Part shown: in pieces, positions 60,983 to 64,000 of the stretch
Position numbering within the stretch: position 1 is the first letter of the stretch
Layout: each line of letters starts with the position of its first letter
Source: Acanthochromis polyacanthus
Lineage: Eukaryota; Chordata; Actinopteri; Pomacentridae
Reading direction: 5' to 3'
Length of the DNA: 64,000 bases
NCBI RefSeq assembly: GCF_021347895.1
Contig: NC_067125.1
Span: forward strand, 26,541,697 to 26,605,696
The notes under the pieces: model-generated
What the model saw: the letters and a program-made list of their open reading frames with translations, nothing else
What the model was told of the DNA's origin: nothing
Databases searched by the model: none
Made by a program: the position numbers and the translations under genes

Positions 60983-63900
60983 CTGCAAAGTTTCAAACAA
61001 ACAGCCGGTGAGGTTCGGGGGGTTTGCGTAGAAAAAGCGGCAACAGAAAACAGATCCAAAGCAGACACAGGTAGGCAGCGAGACAAAGACACACAACTGC
61101 GCACAAAGGGAGGAAAAGAGTTGAATGCAGACTGAAGTTGGGAGCAAAATCCTCACAGAAAGCACTCCTCTCATTGGCGTCCCTCCACCCTTAGTAAGTC
61201 TGATAAATTTAAGAGAATCTGACAGTCTTTCCATTTGGATTCCTTTCATCTTCCCGTCGGCTTTCTGCTGACAGGTCGCGTCTCCAGCACTAATGGAAAT
61301 ATCTCCGCGTTTGACAGCTGGGTCATCTGAGGCGAGGCCAGAGGGCTCCGTTCTGGGGTTTTTTTTTTCTTCGCTATACAGTCACGCAGGACTCACTGCC
61401 TGCATCGCTGCAACTCGCCAAAACAACAACGCTCCGGGCTCGCAAACAACAAGAGGACCTCATCGTTTCACCCAAACATCAAAAAAGCGAAAAACAAATA
61501 CGAAGGCACGGGTTAAAAGATAAACCCCCCTGACAGTTCCTTCTCTAAGCTTCACCGCTTCAGCTCTAAAAGTCTTTATTTTCTGAGTGAAAAAAAAAGA
61601 AAAATCCAATCGGTTGTGGCCATGAACTGTGTTTAACCTGATGAAGAGTGAATCACTGCGAGGTGCAAAAGAACAAAAAAGATGCTTACTGACATGTGTC
61701 GGTGGGTTTCTATCAAAAATAGTGGCGGTGCTTCGTGAGCAGACAGACAGACAGAAACATGAACAAATGGCAACAAACAGGCAAAACAAGAAGACCGCAA
61801 ACTTTAAAACTATTTCAATACGCATGCACATGAATGACCATGAAAGCAGCAAGAAAAAGTGTGGAGATGTGAAAGTATGAGTGTGAGTGTGATATTTTGG
61901 ATTATTTACTAAAATCTTAAGTTTAATTTTGCATCACATATATTACTTAGAAGGTCTCAGATCCAGGATACTGAATATTTTTGGTAGAAGTATCTAAGTT
62001 TTGCTTCTAAAATCATATTTTTCTTTCCTGCCAAAACATTATGTTTTAACAAAAAGAGACTGTAAAATCTCATGTGTGCAGGAGGAAATATCCATAGTTA
62101 AGACAGAAGAGAACTCCTGCACAAAGCCATTTTACTGATTATAAACTTTTAGTTTAAGTCCAGTATCAGGTAAAACTGAGGTACACAGAACATGTCAGAC
62201 TGATTTAAATAACATTTCATCAGGTGAAGCCAAACAGGAAGTATAAAGAAAAGGTATGATTGTTATATTTTGGATTATTTACTTAAATCTAAACTTTAAT
62301 TTTTACTTTGTATCACATCTAATGAATTACCTGGATGGTCTGGGATGTGCTGCTACAGTGAGGCAGAAAATAGCAACCATATACATCTAAAATTAATCTA
62401 AATTAATAGTTTATCAAAAATCATCTCTTCAAAAATGACAATAATAACATTTTACTCATGACTACATCCGTCTTGCATCTTCTTTGTCCCTCAGTTATAC
62501 CTCATGAATATCTAATGTCTAAAAAGTTGGAATTCCAATAAAATTTTTGTCTGGAAAATCCAGACTGACTTTATTTATGTATTAATATAAACACAAATAA
62601 AGGCAGTCTGGCATTGTGATGATAGGAGACGATTTCAAAAAGGAGGGGCTAACGAATGCAGCTTGAACGAGAAAGAACCAATCAGCGTAACACGGATGTG
62701 AAGCACAAACAAATCGACCTTGTAGTCCATGTAGTCCAAACAACGGCATGCAGCCGAGAAAGCGTCGTGGTGAATGATTACTGCCGTTCTTGTCACAAAA
62801 ATCTGCGAATACATGGGGTACTCTCAAGTACAACACTTATTTTTGAAAAGGCTACGCAACAAAAGACTCCTTCCGAACGATTAGCGGTGTTTGGAATAAC
62901 TTTAAATCAGAGCCAAACCAAGTCAGTCTTTGGTTACGGGAGGTGCGCAGGTGTTTTATGGGTAATCCAGGCGCTGAAGATGACGCAGCATTAACTCCCA
63001 CCTCCCGTGCTATGATTGGTCGTACCAAACTTTCCTGGGAGGGAAACGCAATTCAATTCGCACAATGCCAAACTGATTCTCCTGTATCTCCTAACATGGA
63101 GATAGGAGATTACATGGAGATTCAGTTTGGATTGTCCAAGCTAATAAAATTTATTGTAAATGAAAGGACAGTCTGAAGGATTTCTGTCTTCTCTGAACAA
63201 AAGTTTCTCAAATAACTGGTGCTTTGTTAAAACAGCAGCTATACAACAAATTTACCTAAAGAAAATATAGCCTAAAATTGACAAAATTACAATCAAATCA
63301 AGAAATGTGCTCAAAAATGAGTAAAACATTTAATGTCTATTTTCCATTAACAGTTTCCCTAGGTTTTGTAAATCGCACACATTAAAATCAAACTAGTTTA
63401 TGTACTTTTTTACTCAAATAGAAGCTAATAAAAGCTTAATTTTATTCTGTTTGATTTTTAGCTGACAATTAATCAAAAGTTAATGAACCAGTGAGGCTAT
63501 AAACTCTAAACACTGAGATATATTATGTCATTTAAAAAAAAGCCAATTTAATAGCAACAAACTAAATGCAAGGTGACATTTTATTCAGTGTTATGTTCAA
63601 ACTATTACTTGATTAATCCAATGACACAAAATAAATTAGAAACAATCTAAATAAGTAAGAAAAACATTAAACTGAATCTGACTCGCATTTCCCGAACACA
63701 ACGTTTTTGTTTTTTTTGTTTTAAATTATTCTAAATTAAATATATTTACTTGTTCAATTCAGCAAGATGAGCACGTTGCCGTCGGCATTTGGAGGTGGTG
63801 ATAATTTTTTTCAGTTCAATCAATTAATCAGATGGAAGCAGCACTTCATGTCTCGGTGGAGAACGGATGATTCTGAGTGAATCTGGTGGCTGTGATTGTT

Positions 63901-64000
63901 GGTGGAGGTGACATGGTACAGCTACAGTGATTTAATTAGTGGGAGCTGAAGACGGCAGAACAGCTGTTCAGCTCACAGATCAGCCACAGACTGAACCTGC
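60983..64000 (-). other. APLP2: APLP2 intron running off the right edge
   Basis: No further APLP2 exon could be matched in these 3 kb, so the next upstream exon (acidic region or Kunitz domain) is outside the window. The only notable content is the transposon-like segment at 62553-63136. Confidence 0.6.
62553..63136 (+). mobile_element. DNA-transposon fragment with zinc-motif open frame
   Basis: The ends are imperfect inverted repeats: GGAAAATCCAGACTGACT at the left and, reversed, GGACAATCCAAACTGAAT at the right. A second inverted pair, AGTCTGGCATTGTG, lies further inside (62604-62617, and 63061-63074 with one change). The interior is less AT-rich. It carries a plus-strand frame (about 62656-62994) with VNDYCRSCHKNLRIHG, a CxxC-H motif like the N-terminal zinc-binding part of some fish transposon-encoded proteins. 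No target duplication is clear, so bounds and family are tentative. Confidence 0.45.

Overview
The window is nuclear DNA of a ray-finned (teleost) fish. It is AT-rich, with short exons and GT-AG introns, several teleost-type DNA transposons (Tc1-like, hAT-like and TTAA-flanked families), non-LTR retrotransposon pieces and long microsatellites. No bacterial-type operons, rRNA, tRNA or CRISPR arrays were seen. Three vertebrate genes could be resolved exon by exon, all on the minus strand. I rebuilt them by joining splice junctions in phase and comparing with the protein families.

Right to left, in the direction of transcription: (1) APLP2, amyloid precursor-like protein 2. The ten C-terminal exons lie at 60982-47187; its 5' part is beyond the right edge and 60983-64000 is intron. 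(2) ST14 (matriptase), a complete type II transmembrane serine protease in 19 coding exons at 42666-21696, predicted 873 residues. (3) DHX34, a complete DEAH-box helicase of the nonsense-mediated decay pathway in 16 coding exons at 14832-631, predicted 1145 residues. APLP2 followed by ST14 matches the human 11q24 order. DHX34 is on human 19q13, so its position here is a fish-lineage arrangement.

The 14.8-21.7 kb interval between DHX34 and ST14 has no gene I can name. It holds weak plus-strand exon candidates, the best being a 60-codon, coding-like 3' exon at 17368-17550, and a GC-richer relic near 20.4 kb. The 42.7-47.2 kb interval holds the ST14 upstream region, dispersed repeats and the probable APLP2 3' UTR.

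The most notable structure is in ST14. One LDL-receptor class A exon is present twice, as 315/317-bp direct repeats (31022-31336 and 31862-32178). They exactly flank a 5'-truncated LINE fragment, as a very long target-site duplication would. The repeats are identical in 151 bp of upstream-reading intron, yet carry five substitutions in the 117-bp exon, all changing amino acids. The result is a five-LDLRA matriptase instead of four. Other points are two GC-AG introns in DHX34, an intact Tc1-like transposase (6156-7208) with a broken near-identical copy 20 kb away, a kinesin-3 (KIF1-like) motor exon relic in a DHX34 intron, a nested transposon with a 9-bp target duplication whose empty site is also in this window, and two perfect palindromes of 28 and 30 bp.
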